Of a stretch of DNA of 64,000 nucleotides, positions 1 to 13,204 are shown piece by piece; the stretch's first letter is position 1; each line of letters begins with the position of its first letter. Under the pieces are notes generated by a model. That model was given only the letters and a program-made list of their open reading frames with translations, was not told the origin of the DNA and made no database searches. Made by a program: the position numbers and the translations under genes. Source of the DNA: Amphiduros pacificus. Taxonomy: Eukaryota; Annelida; Polychaeta; Phyllodocida; Hesionidae. The stretch spans positions 41,318,725 to 41,382,724 of the forward strand of contig OX439003.1 in the NCBI GenBank assembly GCA_949316495.1, in the 5' to 3' direction.

Positions 1-462
1 TTCAGCTCTGCTCCCCTACCAACCTGTTCCCAAATAGGGTCCCGGCTTCTAACAGCTGCTAAAGTTAGTCCCTCATTAACATGGTCCTTAGGTTCACAGC
101 AGCCTATTTGCATGGATTATAATTATTTAACTCAGAATTTAGTTATATCAGCCAATCAGGTGGTCTAGGAGATGAGCCAGCTTTCAGCTGAGCTTAGCTC
201 TGCTCAAGGGGAGTTTAAAACCTTGCAGCAGAAGTTGGGCTCAGAAAACCTTGGAAGCTGTTCTCACCATACAACTTTTGTATTGAGAAAAAAACCAAGT
301 TTCCTTCATACTATGATGGTCTTAGACTTATTATACTGAAGAAGTAAAGATCCTATGGGCCCAGAAGTTGTGACAACCAGTTTACTTCAATGATAGCAGC
401 GCTATAAGATCTCCATCGGCCTCTGCTTTCCTGTTTTTTTCTGGTGGTGAGATGGTGGAATC
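1..462. other. Left-edge sequence, possible decayed coding material
   Basis: No intact gene is visible. One short plus-strand stretch near 165-250 would encode a glutamine- and serine-rich, coiled-coil-like peptide, and the sequence is less AT-rich than the intergenic DNA further right. It may be the upstream part of whatever produced the two short reading frames at 463-1033. I could not assign a family. Confidence 0.3.
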
Positions 463-657
463 ATGGAATTTCCACTTTGGACGCTTGATGTGGAAGAAGC
501 ATTCCTCAGGCCACTCATCTATCTGAAACCCATGCTGGTTGCTGACACTCTAAAATGTGACTGTAAGAGGGTGATTCCTGTCATGCCTATGAAGGTCAAG
601 CAGATGGAGCAGCCTGAGTGGATTCCACCCCCATGTTCCGAGGACTGGGATGAATAG
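463..657 (+). CDS. Unidentified short reading frame, 64 codons
   Basis: Reads from an ATG to a TAG and encodes 64 residues of normal amino-acid complexity. It has a CDCKR patch in the middle and a proline-rich, acidic end (IPPPCSEDWDE). I do not recognise the family. It lies 112 nt upstream of a second short frame on the same strand, and an AATAAA follows about 180 nt after that, so both could belong to the 3' part of one transcript or to an old mobile-element remnant. Composition favours real or formerly real coding sequence over a chance frame, but there is no domain, splice or homology support. Confidence 0.35.
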   Translation: MEFPLWTLDVEEAFLRPLIYLKPMLVADTLKCDCKRVIPVMPMKVKQMEQPEWIPPPCSEDWDE

Positions 658-769
658 ATTTATTCTTCAGCAGTGTCTCCATGATGGCACCTACAAAGGT
701 TTATTATTTCATTGAAAATGTAAATGTTTGTTATAATTGTTAAGCAGGGTGTATTGTTGAAAGTTTTAA

Positions 770-1033
770 ATGTCAAAACCTGCAACTGAATCTAGACAAC
801 TTAACATATCAGCTGAATTAGGTTCAATTAGAGGTTTGCTTGAAGGTCTGGCCAGACTCTTCAAAGAATCACATGTAGAATCAGCTGAACAGTTAGATTT
901 TACCATTAATGCCATAAATAGTATTATATATATGCAAAACCTCATAAGACGCTCCTTAGCACATATTCAATACACCTCCAAACTTACCTCACCACTCATT
1001 GAAATGGCCTTCATTGTAGCAAACTTACACTAA
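770..1033 (+). CDS. Unidentified short reading frame, 87 codons
   Basis: The ATG directly follows an in-frame TAA, so this start is forced. The 87-residue product is strongly amphipathic and predicted helical: an N-terminal SKPATESRQL, then LGSIRGLLEGLARLF, then alternating charged and aliphatic residues through AEQLDFTINAINSI. It has no cysteines, signal peptide or obvious membrane span. The balanced composition, unusual for this AT-rich DNA, suggests genuine coding origin. I cannot name a family. Alternatives are a small host protein, one cistron of a decayed element, or a chance frame. Confidence 0.4.
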   Translation: MSKPATESRQLNISAELGSIRGLLEGLARLFKESHVESAEQLDFTINAINSIIYMQNLIRRSLAHIQYTSKLTSPLIEMAFIVANLH

Positions 1034-1216
1034 AAGGTACCTGCCATGTTAAAACATGAATGCCATGGAGAACTTATGATTGATATTATGCATGTTATCA
1101 GTTAAACACAGTATTGCCATATTGTAACTTCATAGACTCAGTGTTTATTAGATTAGTAGTAGCGGTTAGGATTGTTAGAAAGTGGTGTGTTGTGTTGTGT
1201 TGACATGTTCACATCC

Positions 1217-1222
1217 AATAAA
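1217..1222 (+). terminator. Poly(A) signal AATAAA
   Basis: A canonical AATAAA lies about 180 nt after the stop at 1033. It is followed by a GT-containing stretch and a short A run near 1233. It is correctly placed to end a transcript carrying the two short frames, but AATAAA also occurs by chance in DNA this AT-rich. Confidence 0.35.
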
Positions 1223-1234
1223 GGTCATCTCTAA

Positions 1235-3602
<2,368 letters not shown>

Positions 3603-3637
<35 letters not shown>

Positions 3638-3640
3638 CTC

Positions 3641-3739
<99 letters not shown>

Positions 3740-3747
3740 TCAGAGAT
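3603..3747. repeat. Compound microsatellite (CA)n-(TA)n inside an inverted repeat
   Basis: About 33 bp of CA is followed by TCTCTGAA, about 87 bp of TA, and TTCAGAGA. The two TCTCTGAA/TTCAGAGA arms (from 3637 and to 3746) are exact reverse complements, so the whole TA tract is one potential hairpin or cruciform. Confidence 0.95.
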
Positions 3748-4119
3748 TATATTAATTATGGGGGTATCATTTTGCAATTCCAAATGAACCGAATCTTCTA
3801 TATTAATACATTAGTACTTAATAGAATAGCACTGCTGTAAGCAATCCAGTGGCCCTTGACTTTCACTTAATGGCTATATGTACATAAATTAACTGTACAT
3901 TCTGCTGAATGTCATTAAGTGTTAGGCCCTTAGCGGACTTCAAGTGCTTTCAGTTTCGCTACTACCATCACGATTGATTTACCCCCAATAATATACTTCA
4001 GAATGCACCACGATACAACACTATTTATCCTTTAAATCTCTAATTTGTTTCCAGATAGGCCTCTCTCAACTCATGGATGATTTCTGATGAGCCATTAAAG
4101 AAAACCATTAGAGAAAGCA
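3748..4119. other. Intergenic, nothing recognised
   Basis: No coding or repeat structure was recognised in this interval. Confidence 0.45.
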
Positions 4120-4280
4120 CCAAACTTTGATAGGGAAATATTTGGTATAGAACCGGTGTGGGAGGAAAAGAAGTTGAATATGGTACTATCGCGAGTGCAT
4201 TTACACATATTGTCATTTTCGATAGTGGTAGCCAAGATGTAAAAGCATTTAAAACATGATGAATGAGAGTTGGTAAACTG
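4120..4280 (+). repeat. Dispersed unnamed repeat, copy 1
   Basis: One of five diverged copies in the window. The shared core GTAGCCAAGATGTAAAAGCA lies at 4228-4247, preceded by a GCGAGTGCATT-like block and TTGGTATAGAACC. The best match is copy 2 near 47.1 kb, which also shares the TTGGTAT-GAACC-TGTGGGAG lead-in. Class unknown; it could be a SINE, a MITE or part of a larger element. Confidence 0.6.
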
Positions 4281-6480
4281 CAGGATAAACATGAGCTGAA
4301 ACAAATGTTACCTCTTCGGTAAAAAGGTCAATGTCCTGAATAATATGTATTTTTTCATCTGTGGCATACCCACATCCAACATAGTAAGGTAATAACTATG
4401 AGTATTGCAATCATATTTTGGAGAAATATGATTGCTGTTCTGCTTCATGTAGATAAAATAGCACTATAAATATTTTGAGAAATTATTAAAGGAGTTTATG
4501 TACATCCTGACACATTTCACATGCTTTTTATTCCTGTTATAATTAGGGAGACAATTTAGATGCAAACAATGACGTCACAATACAATCTTAAAGTGTGAAG
4601 TATAATGTGATACTTCTTTTTGTTGTCTAAAGTCTAAAATATCTTTAAAAAAACAAGTGTTAAGGAGAGATGATATCATTCATAGCAGACGGTAGACGTT
4701 TTTCTACATGTACTCATGAATATATGTGACATTATCCTGACAAAACAGTTTCATATAAAGAATAATTTGGACAGATCATAAAAACACAAATATTATGGGA
4801 TTGGAGTCTAAATATTGTTTTTTATTTGGCATAACCAATATAAAGGGAATATCAAACACAAAAATGAGTGAAGTAAAACACAAAAACATATGTAATATTA
4901 TATTAAAGTAGAATTATATAATTATAGTAAAAAATATTTTTAAAATCTACGATAAGCAAGCCGTTTTTTATACATACCTACTGTTGGTTAAGTTTGAAAG
5001 TCTCCGCCTATATTGTGGCATCTCATTCTATCCAAACTCAAAAATAAAGAATACAAACATGTAATCTTAGACAATGCATTATGTGACTTATTTTGTCTAT
5101 AAAAGATGTGCATATTTAGGAACAAATTTATTATCGTGGCCAAAAACTCCTTAATTATTTCATATAAATATATATTATATTAATTATCAGATAAATCTAA
5201 AAATAATAGTCATTACACCTAACAAGGCCATGCCAATACAAAATGTATTTCAGAGAAGCACTCTGTGATCTCACAAAGTGCTCTATCATTATATTCACTG
5301 ATCTCACAACTGTTGCATTAGTTTCTCGAGGGAATGTGGCGATGACTCCAGTAAGATGGTTACACATGCTACGAATGGCAAAGTAAAAGGCATTCAATTA
5401 AATGGAGTGATCACTATTTACACCATGGTTTTATTTTCTTGGGCCTGGCTTGGTGCATGTGAAATGTGCTGTGTATAGAAGGGGATATTTTGATGGATCT
5501 AATTATCATTGAAATTAATGCATGTCTGCGGTCACCACTTGACACTGAAAAAAGTTGCCACATACGGTAGCTTCAGCGCGTGTAAAATAGCAAAATGCGA
5601 AACTATGGACTGTTGACAAGACATAGAAGCAAAATAAGTTCAGTTGTAGTGGGTTTTAATGATCTATACAGAATGGCAATGTCTGGGGTGAGGTTTGCCA
5701 AACTCAGCGTGTTGTCTGTTAGACAGAAGGGCACTATATGGGGAAACTTTGTAAACACAAGAGCGGCTGCATCATGCAAAGTGTTCAAAGAACTCATGAT
5801 ATAAAAATGTCCCATTAAACTGAGTTCCCACTTTCTCCTATGTTAATAAATCTATGTAATAATGTGACATCCACCAAATCTACACATATATAACATATAT
5901 AATGCCTTAATAACCATTAAATATTCTGCATGAATGATATATGAATTCCGTCGGAATCCCCCATCAGATCCTCAAGTTGAATCAGATCCAAAAAGATTCA
6001 AACCATAAATCATCCAACGCCAAACAGAACTAGTCAGGAACCGCTTGCCGCTGCGGCCAGTAAGTGCAGAACTGTCGATGCCTCCTCCGAGTGGGTGTGT
6101 GCCTCTGACACTGCACAGGATACACACTTATAATGGGGTTCTGACACTGCATAGGAAATATGTCATCTGGCTTTGGATAGGAGAGAAAATGTGATTCTTC
6201 AAATGTGAGGGTTGTGATGCTAGATTTAAAAGGATTTTCACATATCTTATACTTGCATACTGATTAAATAAAATCAAGAGTATCTTCTATATTTTTTATT
6301 TATAATTTTCTATGTTTACATCTACAAATGTTCTGCAGAGTACAAATCCGATTCTTACATGTTAGGAGTAGCCACAGGGCATTGGTAGTGTAAAGTTCTA
6401 TGGAGATGCATCCCTTCTTCCTTTGCATCATGAAGCATGATCATCCACAACATGAAACTACAATGTATACCTCAGTCGCC
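4281..6480. other. AT-rich intergenic
   Basis: Mostly low-GC sequence without a supported gene. A less AT-rich stretch at about 5945-6180 has two CTCTGACACTGCA/TTCTGACACTGCA words 30-odd bp apart but no assignable function. Confidence 0.45.
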
Positions 6481-6880
6481 CCAATCTGGTGCCTGGCACC
6501 TGTTGCAGCATAAACCTACCTCGTGCCAGGCAGCTGTTTGTAACATAAATGGTCCCCGGGTCTTTCTAGTTTGGTATCAAGTACCTGTTTACAATTTGAA
6601 CCTCCCCGGTACCATGCATATCTGGTACCAAAAAAAAGAATGATCAGCCAGCTGTTTGCATCATAACCCCAAGAAACAGCTGTTGAAATATAGTCACATA
6701 GCTGTTTGCAGCCTGAACTTCCCAGGTACCAAACAGCTATTTTCAGCATAGATGGTCGCACAATTGTTTTTATATTAAACTTCCCTATTACCAAGCAGCT
6801 GTTTGCAGCATTACGGCCCCTAGGACCTCTACATATTGTCTGACACCAAGCATCTTCTCATAGCGTGATGACTACCTTGT
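6481..6880. repeat. Degenerate flank of the 51-bp minisatellite
   Basis: Irregular recurrences of CAGCTGTTTGCAGCAT-like words and TCTAGTTTGGTATCA fragments resemble the 51-bp unit to the right but are badly diverged and variably spaced. This is the expected appearance of an old array edge no longer homogenised by unequal exchange. Confidence 0.6.
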
Positions 6881-8430
6881 CCTTGTCTCGTATCAGCCAG
6901 CTGTATATAACATGAGGACCACCTAGGCCTATCTAGTCTAGTATCAGCCAGCTGTATATAACATGAAGACCGCCTGGGTCTCTCTAGTCTAGTATCAGCC
7001 AGCTGTATATAACATGAAGACCAACTGGGCCTCCCTAGTCTAGTATCAGCCAGCTGTATATAACATGAAGACCGCCTGGGTCTCCCTAGTCTAGTATCAG
7101 CCAGCTGTATATAACATGAGGACCACCTGGGCCTCTCTAGTCTAGTATCAGCCAGCTGTATATAACATGATGACCGCCTGGGTCTCCCTAGTCTAGTATC
7201 AGCCAGCTGTATATAACATGAAGACCACCTGGGCCTCTCTAGTCTAGTATCAGCCAGCTGTATATAACAAGAAGACCACCTAGGCCTCTCTAGTCTAGTA
7301 TCAGCCAGCTGTATATAACATGAAGACCACCTAGGCCTCTCTAGTCTAGTATCAGCCAGCTGTATATAACATGAAGACCACCTAGGCCTCTCTAGTCTAG
7401 TATCAGCCAGTTGTATATAACATGAAGACCGCCTGAGCCTCTCTAGTCTAGTATCAGCCAGCTGTATATAACATGAGGACCACCTAGGCCTCTCTAGTCT
7501 AGTATCAGCCAGCTGTATATAACATGAAGACCACCTAGGCCTCTCTAGTCTAGTATTAGCCAGCTGTATATAACGTGAAGACCACCTGGGCCTCTCTAGT
7601 CTAGTATCGGCAAGCTGTATATAACATGAAGACCACCTGGGCCTCTCTAGTCTAGAATCAGCCAGCTGTATATAACATGAGGACCACCTGGGCCTCTCTA
7701 GTGTAGAATCAGCCAGCTGTATATAACATGAAGACCACCTGGGCCTCCCTAGCCTAGTATCAGCCAGCTGTATATAACATGAAGACCACCTGGGCCTCCC
7801 TAGCCTAGTATCAGCCAGCTGTATATAACATGAAGACCACTTAGGCCTCTCTAGTCTAGTATCAGCAAGCTGTATATAACATGAAGATCGCCTGGGTCTC
7901 TCTAGTCTAGTATCAGCCAGTTGTATATAACATGAAGACCACCTGAGCCTCTCTAGTCTAGTATCAGCAAGCTGTATATAACATGAAGATCGCCTGGGTC
8001 TCCCTAGTCTAGTATCAGCCAGCTGTATATAACATGAGGACCGCCTGGGCCTCTCTATTCTAGTATCAGTCAGCTGTATATGGCATTAAGACTACCTAGG
8101 TCTCTCTAGTCTAGTATCAGTCAGCTGCATAAGGCATTAAGACTACCTAGGTCTCTCTAGTCTAGTATCAGTCTGCTGCATAAGGCATTAAGACTACCTA
8201 GGTCTCTCTAGTCTAGTATCAGTCAGCTGCATAAGGCATTAAGACTACCTAGGTCTCTCTAGTCTAGTATCAGCCAGCTGCATAAGGTATTAAGACTACC
8301 TAGGTCTCTCTAGTCTAGTATCAGTCAGCTGCATAAGGCATTAAGACTACCTAGGTCTCTCTAGTCTGGTATCAACCAGCAGTTTATAATATAAACACTA
8401 CTTTAGGCTCTCTAGTCTGGTAATTACAAC
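6881..8430. repeat. 51-bp minisatellite, about 30 units
   Basis: The period is 51 bp, measured between successive TAGTCTAGTATCAG words. Each unit contains CCAGCTGTATATAACATGA. From about 8080 rightward the units switch to a subfamily with CAGCTGCATAAGGCATTAAG, and the last units (8370-8430) decay. No protein is implied, because frames across the units are interrupted. Confidence 0.95.
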
Positions 8431-8800
8431 ATGAAGACTGGTCTGGTGCCTGGCAGCTGTTTTAACCACTCAACATGCAGTTGTTCTGCGATGGTTGTGC
8501 TCTGTTCAAAGTGGGTTTATCAATGTATAGACATGATAGCTGGCATTAACAGTGTATATTATACCTCCGTTGCACGCTATTTCATTGCCCTCACTTGCTT
8601 TGATGTCGAACTGCCACCAAACAACTCTAAATTTGCAAATCTATACTTATCAATATAATTCTAAAATGTAACAGGTTGCAAGACTGAACTTTCAACAATT
8701 TCAGTACATTTTATACATCTGGAGGTTGTATGGACCATTAAACATTTGACACCAGTTATTGTTTTTCAACAGAGATTTGTCAGTGTTGAGTGAACATACG
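8431..8800. other. Unique intergenic sequence
   Basis: Open frames here are short and not protein-like. No repeat or motif was recognised. Confidence 0.4.
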
Positions 8801-9330
8801 GCCTTGACCTTGCTGGGGGACGGCCGAAGTTGGCACCTTTCCCTCGCACTTTTTCGCCCCGCGAAGTAGTCGCCTATCTGTCTGTGTGATGCGTCCGCGC
8901 TGACCTCCAACCAGCTCTGCCGATCATTGTCAGCTGCATCGTACCATTGATCACTGCTTTGCATTATTCATTACACCCAGACAAAACCATATGTGCACTG
9001 TTCAAAGCAGGATCTCGATGAGTTATTATGCAATAACCCAAGTGTAAATTAGCATGTAAACCAAAGGTTGAGTTGGGTACATGTGAAAATGAACAAAAAA
9101 CCACAAGAGAGACACGCGCAAGGCGAGAAGATGATGTGATAGTGTTATCTGGATCACATCATTTTCACTTGACCTACTCAGACTTTTTCTCTCCCCAAAT
9201 TGTGAATCGTGGCGTCTGAGCTGCCTCTGCAGCCCGGCAGGTGGCGTTGGTAGTGGTCTTTATTTTCAGCATGGAGAGACATTGACAATGTCATGACGTC
9301 ACGATGGCCCTCCACCCATGAAGACGGATA
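8801..9330. promoter_or_regulatory. Candidate cis-regulatory island
   Basis: This stretch is clearly less AT-rich and more complex than its surroundings. It holds a cluster at 8925-8972: a CATTGTC Sox-like word, an abutting CAGCTG E-box, CATTGATC, and an octamer-like TTTGCATTATTCATT. A second cluster at 9278-9301 joins the perfect inverted word GACATTGACAATGTC to a consensus CRE, TGACGTCA. Function is inferred from motif density only. Confidence 0.3.
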
Positions 9331-9829
9331 GGTCGTGTTCAGGAGAGTTAAAATATCACGTTTACTCACAGATATAGCAATCCAAAAAGTCATGCACTTG
9401 AATATGATTGCATATTCTACCATATTTCGGTGTAAAATATTGGTAAATCTATATCGGTATATTTAATATTTCAAGTAAAGTTCAACACACAGTAAAAGAA
9501 GCCTATTCTTATCAATCTATCTGTGGAATGCGACTTTCCAGATTTAAAAATAATACCAATTTTCAGAACAGCACTCGTACCATGTTATAAAGATAATACA
9601 TCCATTATAAAAGTATTAAAATGTAAGGCACCACACCCAAAACGATACAAAAACTGCGTTTTGGAGGTTCGCAACACAAATAACACCATTGACTTTAAAA
9701 AACGTACATCTTTCATGAAACATTTGTGTAGGTATGTATAAAACATATGTTTTAGTGTGGGAGACATTTTGGGAAAACTGATCAATTGCAACGTATTCAT
9801 GTAAGAAATTGTTTTCTTTAAATTGCATA
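9331..9829. other. AT-rich intergenic
   Basis: No feature recognised. The short frames lack protein-like composition. Confidence 0.45.
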
Positions 9830-10320
9830 TACGTATATATCTTCTACAATATATATCAAATACAATATTAATTAATCACCTACAATATATATTAATCATC
9901 TGTAATAGGCATTAATCATCTACAATATGCACAAATTATCCTATATATATATATATATATACATTAATTATCATTAATAAAGCAACTCGTCTGCAAGGTA
10001 CAAAAAGGTCTCTTGTGTAGATTTATTATCGGCTGCATGCATAAACATATTTTGTATTAATTTATCATCTGCCGTATACATCCCATCCAAAATTCATCAT
10101 CCGCAGTGTACAAAAACATCTCCAAAACAGATTTATCATTGCAAGATACATAAATATCTCCAATATAAATTTATCATCTGCAGTATACATGAGATTCTCC
10201 AAACGAAGTTTATCATCTGCAGTATGTATAAATGATCTCCAGTATGAATCATTGCTGCATGCATACGCGCATCTTATATACACAAATCATCTGTAGAATC
10301 TATAAATCCTTTGCTGAATC
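9830..10320. repeat. Old degenerate tandem array, about 35-40-bp units
   Basis: Recurring words such as ATTTATCATCTGCAGTATAC and TTAATCATCTACAATAT at 35-40-bp spacing show a heavily mutated tandem repeat. A short (TA)9 tract sits at about 9943-9961. Confidence 0.65.
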
Positions 10321-11450
10321 CTGCTGCATTAGGGGGTGTCCACATTTGTTCTGCATGGTGTAAAGGTCTACCATTTGTTTTATCATGGCAATTAAATATA
10401 CAAAAATGTGTTTTTTTTGGGGGGGGCGGGGCATAAGAGAAAGAGAAACCGTATCTGACTAATAAATATCTAATCAAGTGGAGATGACAAAGTTTCACTT
10501 TGCTTTAATGGTGCCAAAATACTTATGTCGGGTGACTTGGCTGACTATGTCATGAAGCACACTCTGCTTGACAGACCCCCGGAAATGCTGAACAGTGGGG
10601 CTATCCTGAATGTTTCAAAATACCAAGAATAGTCAGTGTTCCTTTGTGATTAATTTTTACAATATTTTTATTATCTTTCTGGACACAAATAAGAGTAATA
10701 ATAAATTAAAAAATTACCTTTATCTGGAAACATTTCTGAAGGAGAATCATACCAACATATGAACCATAGTTCCATATGCATTCATATGTCTTGAAAAGCG
10801 CAGTTTATCGTTAATGAGGTAAACCGTATGATAAATGCTTCATTAGGTTTGCCACGGACATCTTTTATGGATATTTGCTAGGAATGGTTCTAAGCCATTA
10901 CCTCCCCCAAGAAAGGTCCATTCCTGTTTGTGCTCATGATTTCTTAAAATACAAGATTTTGATAAAACTGGACGCGTAGATGACCAATAAAATGGATTTG
11001 GGATAAGATCTGGATAATGTGGACCCACGATCAGTTTGCAGGTTTTATACCATTTTTAGACGGTAAAATCGAAGGCTGCCGAGTTTGGAGGAAGGTTCCC
11101 GCTCGTTTATAATGTTATCCTTAATCTTCTGATTCATTTATTACACACAATAACATGTTGGCTGAGAATTCCACTCTTTTTTTTCTCATATCACAATTCA
11201 AAGAGGTTTAAAAAGTTAGGGTTACACTATAACATATGATAACGGCGTTGCCTAAGATAATACAAATTGGGATAGTGGTAGTCTCATTTCGTCTTGCATA
11301 GACACTTGTTTGCTCGTGATACATGCGATTTGAACAGATTTAGACGGAATCACGCATGCTTCAATCCCACCTTCTTAAATGTGTCTGGAATATCATACAG
11401 TAATAATCAATTCATCCGATATTTTTGCGTAGATGCTCAAATACATAATT
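10321..11450. other. Unique intergenic sequence
   Basis: No gene seen. A G-rich tract lies at 10419-10430. A compact complex segment at about 10798-10870 carries two TTTATC/GATAAA words and two TTCATTAGG/TTAATGAGG words, loosely enhancer-like but unsupported. Confidence 0.4.
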
Positions 11451-11650
11451 GGACCTTTTAGTGAATCTGCCAGAGTGGTTGTGTTATTAGTGAAAGCCTA
11501 CGCTAATGACATTGATCGCATTCCTCAAAGACACCGCTGTGTAATTAGTAGATTAGCCACCTGAAATACACTCCATTGTTTCTCAATGTCATTATTTACT
11601 TATCTACTTTACAATCCTCTCATCGTGTTCTTCTTCTCTCATACTTCTAT
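11451..11650. promoter_or_regulatory. Candidate enhancer with paired 12-bp inverted motif
   Basis: TAATGACATTGA (11504-11515) and its exact reverse complement TCAATGTCATTA (11583-11594) flank TAATTAG (11542-11548) and CATTGTTTC (11574-11582), all typical homeodomain or Sox-type words. An exact 12-bp inverted pair 68 bp apart is unlikely by chance in so short a stretch. Regulatory function is an inference. Confidence 0.35.
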
Positions 11651-13200
11651 TCTACCATTATAGATGATACACAAAAGGGAACCCAATAACAAGTTGCAAT
11701 AAGTCATTAAGGTAAATGAACAGAGAAATATCATATTTTGTGTTTTGACAAATGCAAACATTAAATTGCATTATGTGGGCTATAGTATGGCAATTTTGAT
11801 TTCATATTCAGAATCATTTTATACCATTCGTTTTGTATGTAATGGCACCAGGGCTTTGAAGCTTTTATTTGGTCGTGATTATCAGTGTCTACTCATATTT
11901 GGTATAAGCAGGATTCAATACTGATCGACTGCAATAGGGAATACACATAATCTGACACAAGATGAGATACAAAACAAAGGCAAAACATGGAAATATCACG
12001 AGAATCCTGCCTAATTTCAATCTCATATGTTTAACACCTCAAACTGTTATTGAGGTGAAATGGACTTTCAAAATACTAATCCGATTGAAATATTTAACAT
12101 GATAATATTCACTTTATATACACAACAGTTCACTATCATTCTTAACATTTGAATACATTAGTCAGATAATGATAAGGGCGAGGAAACAATGATTCATCTA
12201 ACACGTGGAAAAGCCTATGAGTTATTATAAAATTAATGTAAATGGCTGTGGCATAATTTTGATCCAGGTTTTGCATAGCATTTGATCCATGGGTTTGAGT
12301 GTCTTTATGAATATAAGTAATACCTATGCTCTCCTTTCCTTTATAAGAGTTTCTTAAAGCGGCGTATTTGGCATCGGGAAGGATACAGCACTGAAAATGG
12401 CCTCACATCAAAGCACAGCACAACAATATCACTGTAATGTCTATCTATATTCTATATCATTATTTATTATCAAAATATGACGGTAGCAGTCGCCATCCCA
12501 TACAATGCAAACCGCAATATCGTAGGTGGTGACAAGCATGTTCTTTCTCTGGTCAGATGTCATGGCGCCTGAGGGCCTGGTGTCCTGACCTTTTGTCAAC
12601 CTTTCATTCAAGAAAATTGCCATCAAACTGTCAAAATCATGATATTCTCTATGAAGTGGGCATGTTCCCTGGTGTGGGACACTTTCTTGCAATTATTGTA
12701 TCTTTGTATGGCAATGTTTTGGTCGTCTGTGTGTGCACAATGGCCTATGTATATTTGTGACATTTGTATGATCTTGCACCGGGGTCAAACATATGACTGC
12801 ACGTATCTACTACAAAGCGCCAGCTACTGTTATAGCATTTCTATAGCATGTGTCTATTTTCCTGAGAAATATGCAGAAAATATACTACCATTATAATGAA
12901 CCAGAATTTATCCATTTCTTCGATTACACAAATATGCAAAGTGAAACATTTTATACTCCAAACGAAATGAACAGAAGTTGTAAGAATTAATTGATCTTTT
13001 TTGTCTTGTCAAAAATACAAACTTCTGCCAGAAATTATGGATTTTTGTTCATACATTTGTGTTTTAACTGCTAGTGTAATCACATGTATTTGAATTATTT
13101 GTATGCATATCATCTATCTTTAAATACACATTTTGTGCATTCAGTTTTCCAACGTAACTGTGCGATCATCCATTATAGTATGTTAGGCATTTGTAGAAAT
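11651..13200. other. AT-rich intergenic
   Basis: No supported gene, RNA or repeat. Overlapping short frames around 12440-12900 on both strands have no recognisable protein content. Confidence 0.45.
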
Positions 13201-13204
13201 CAAA

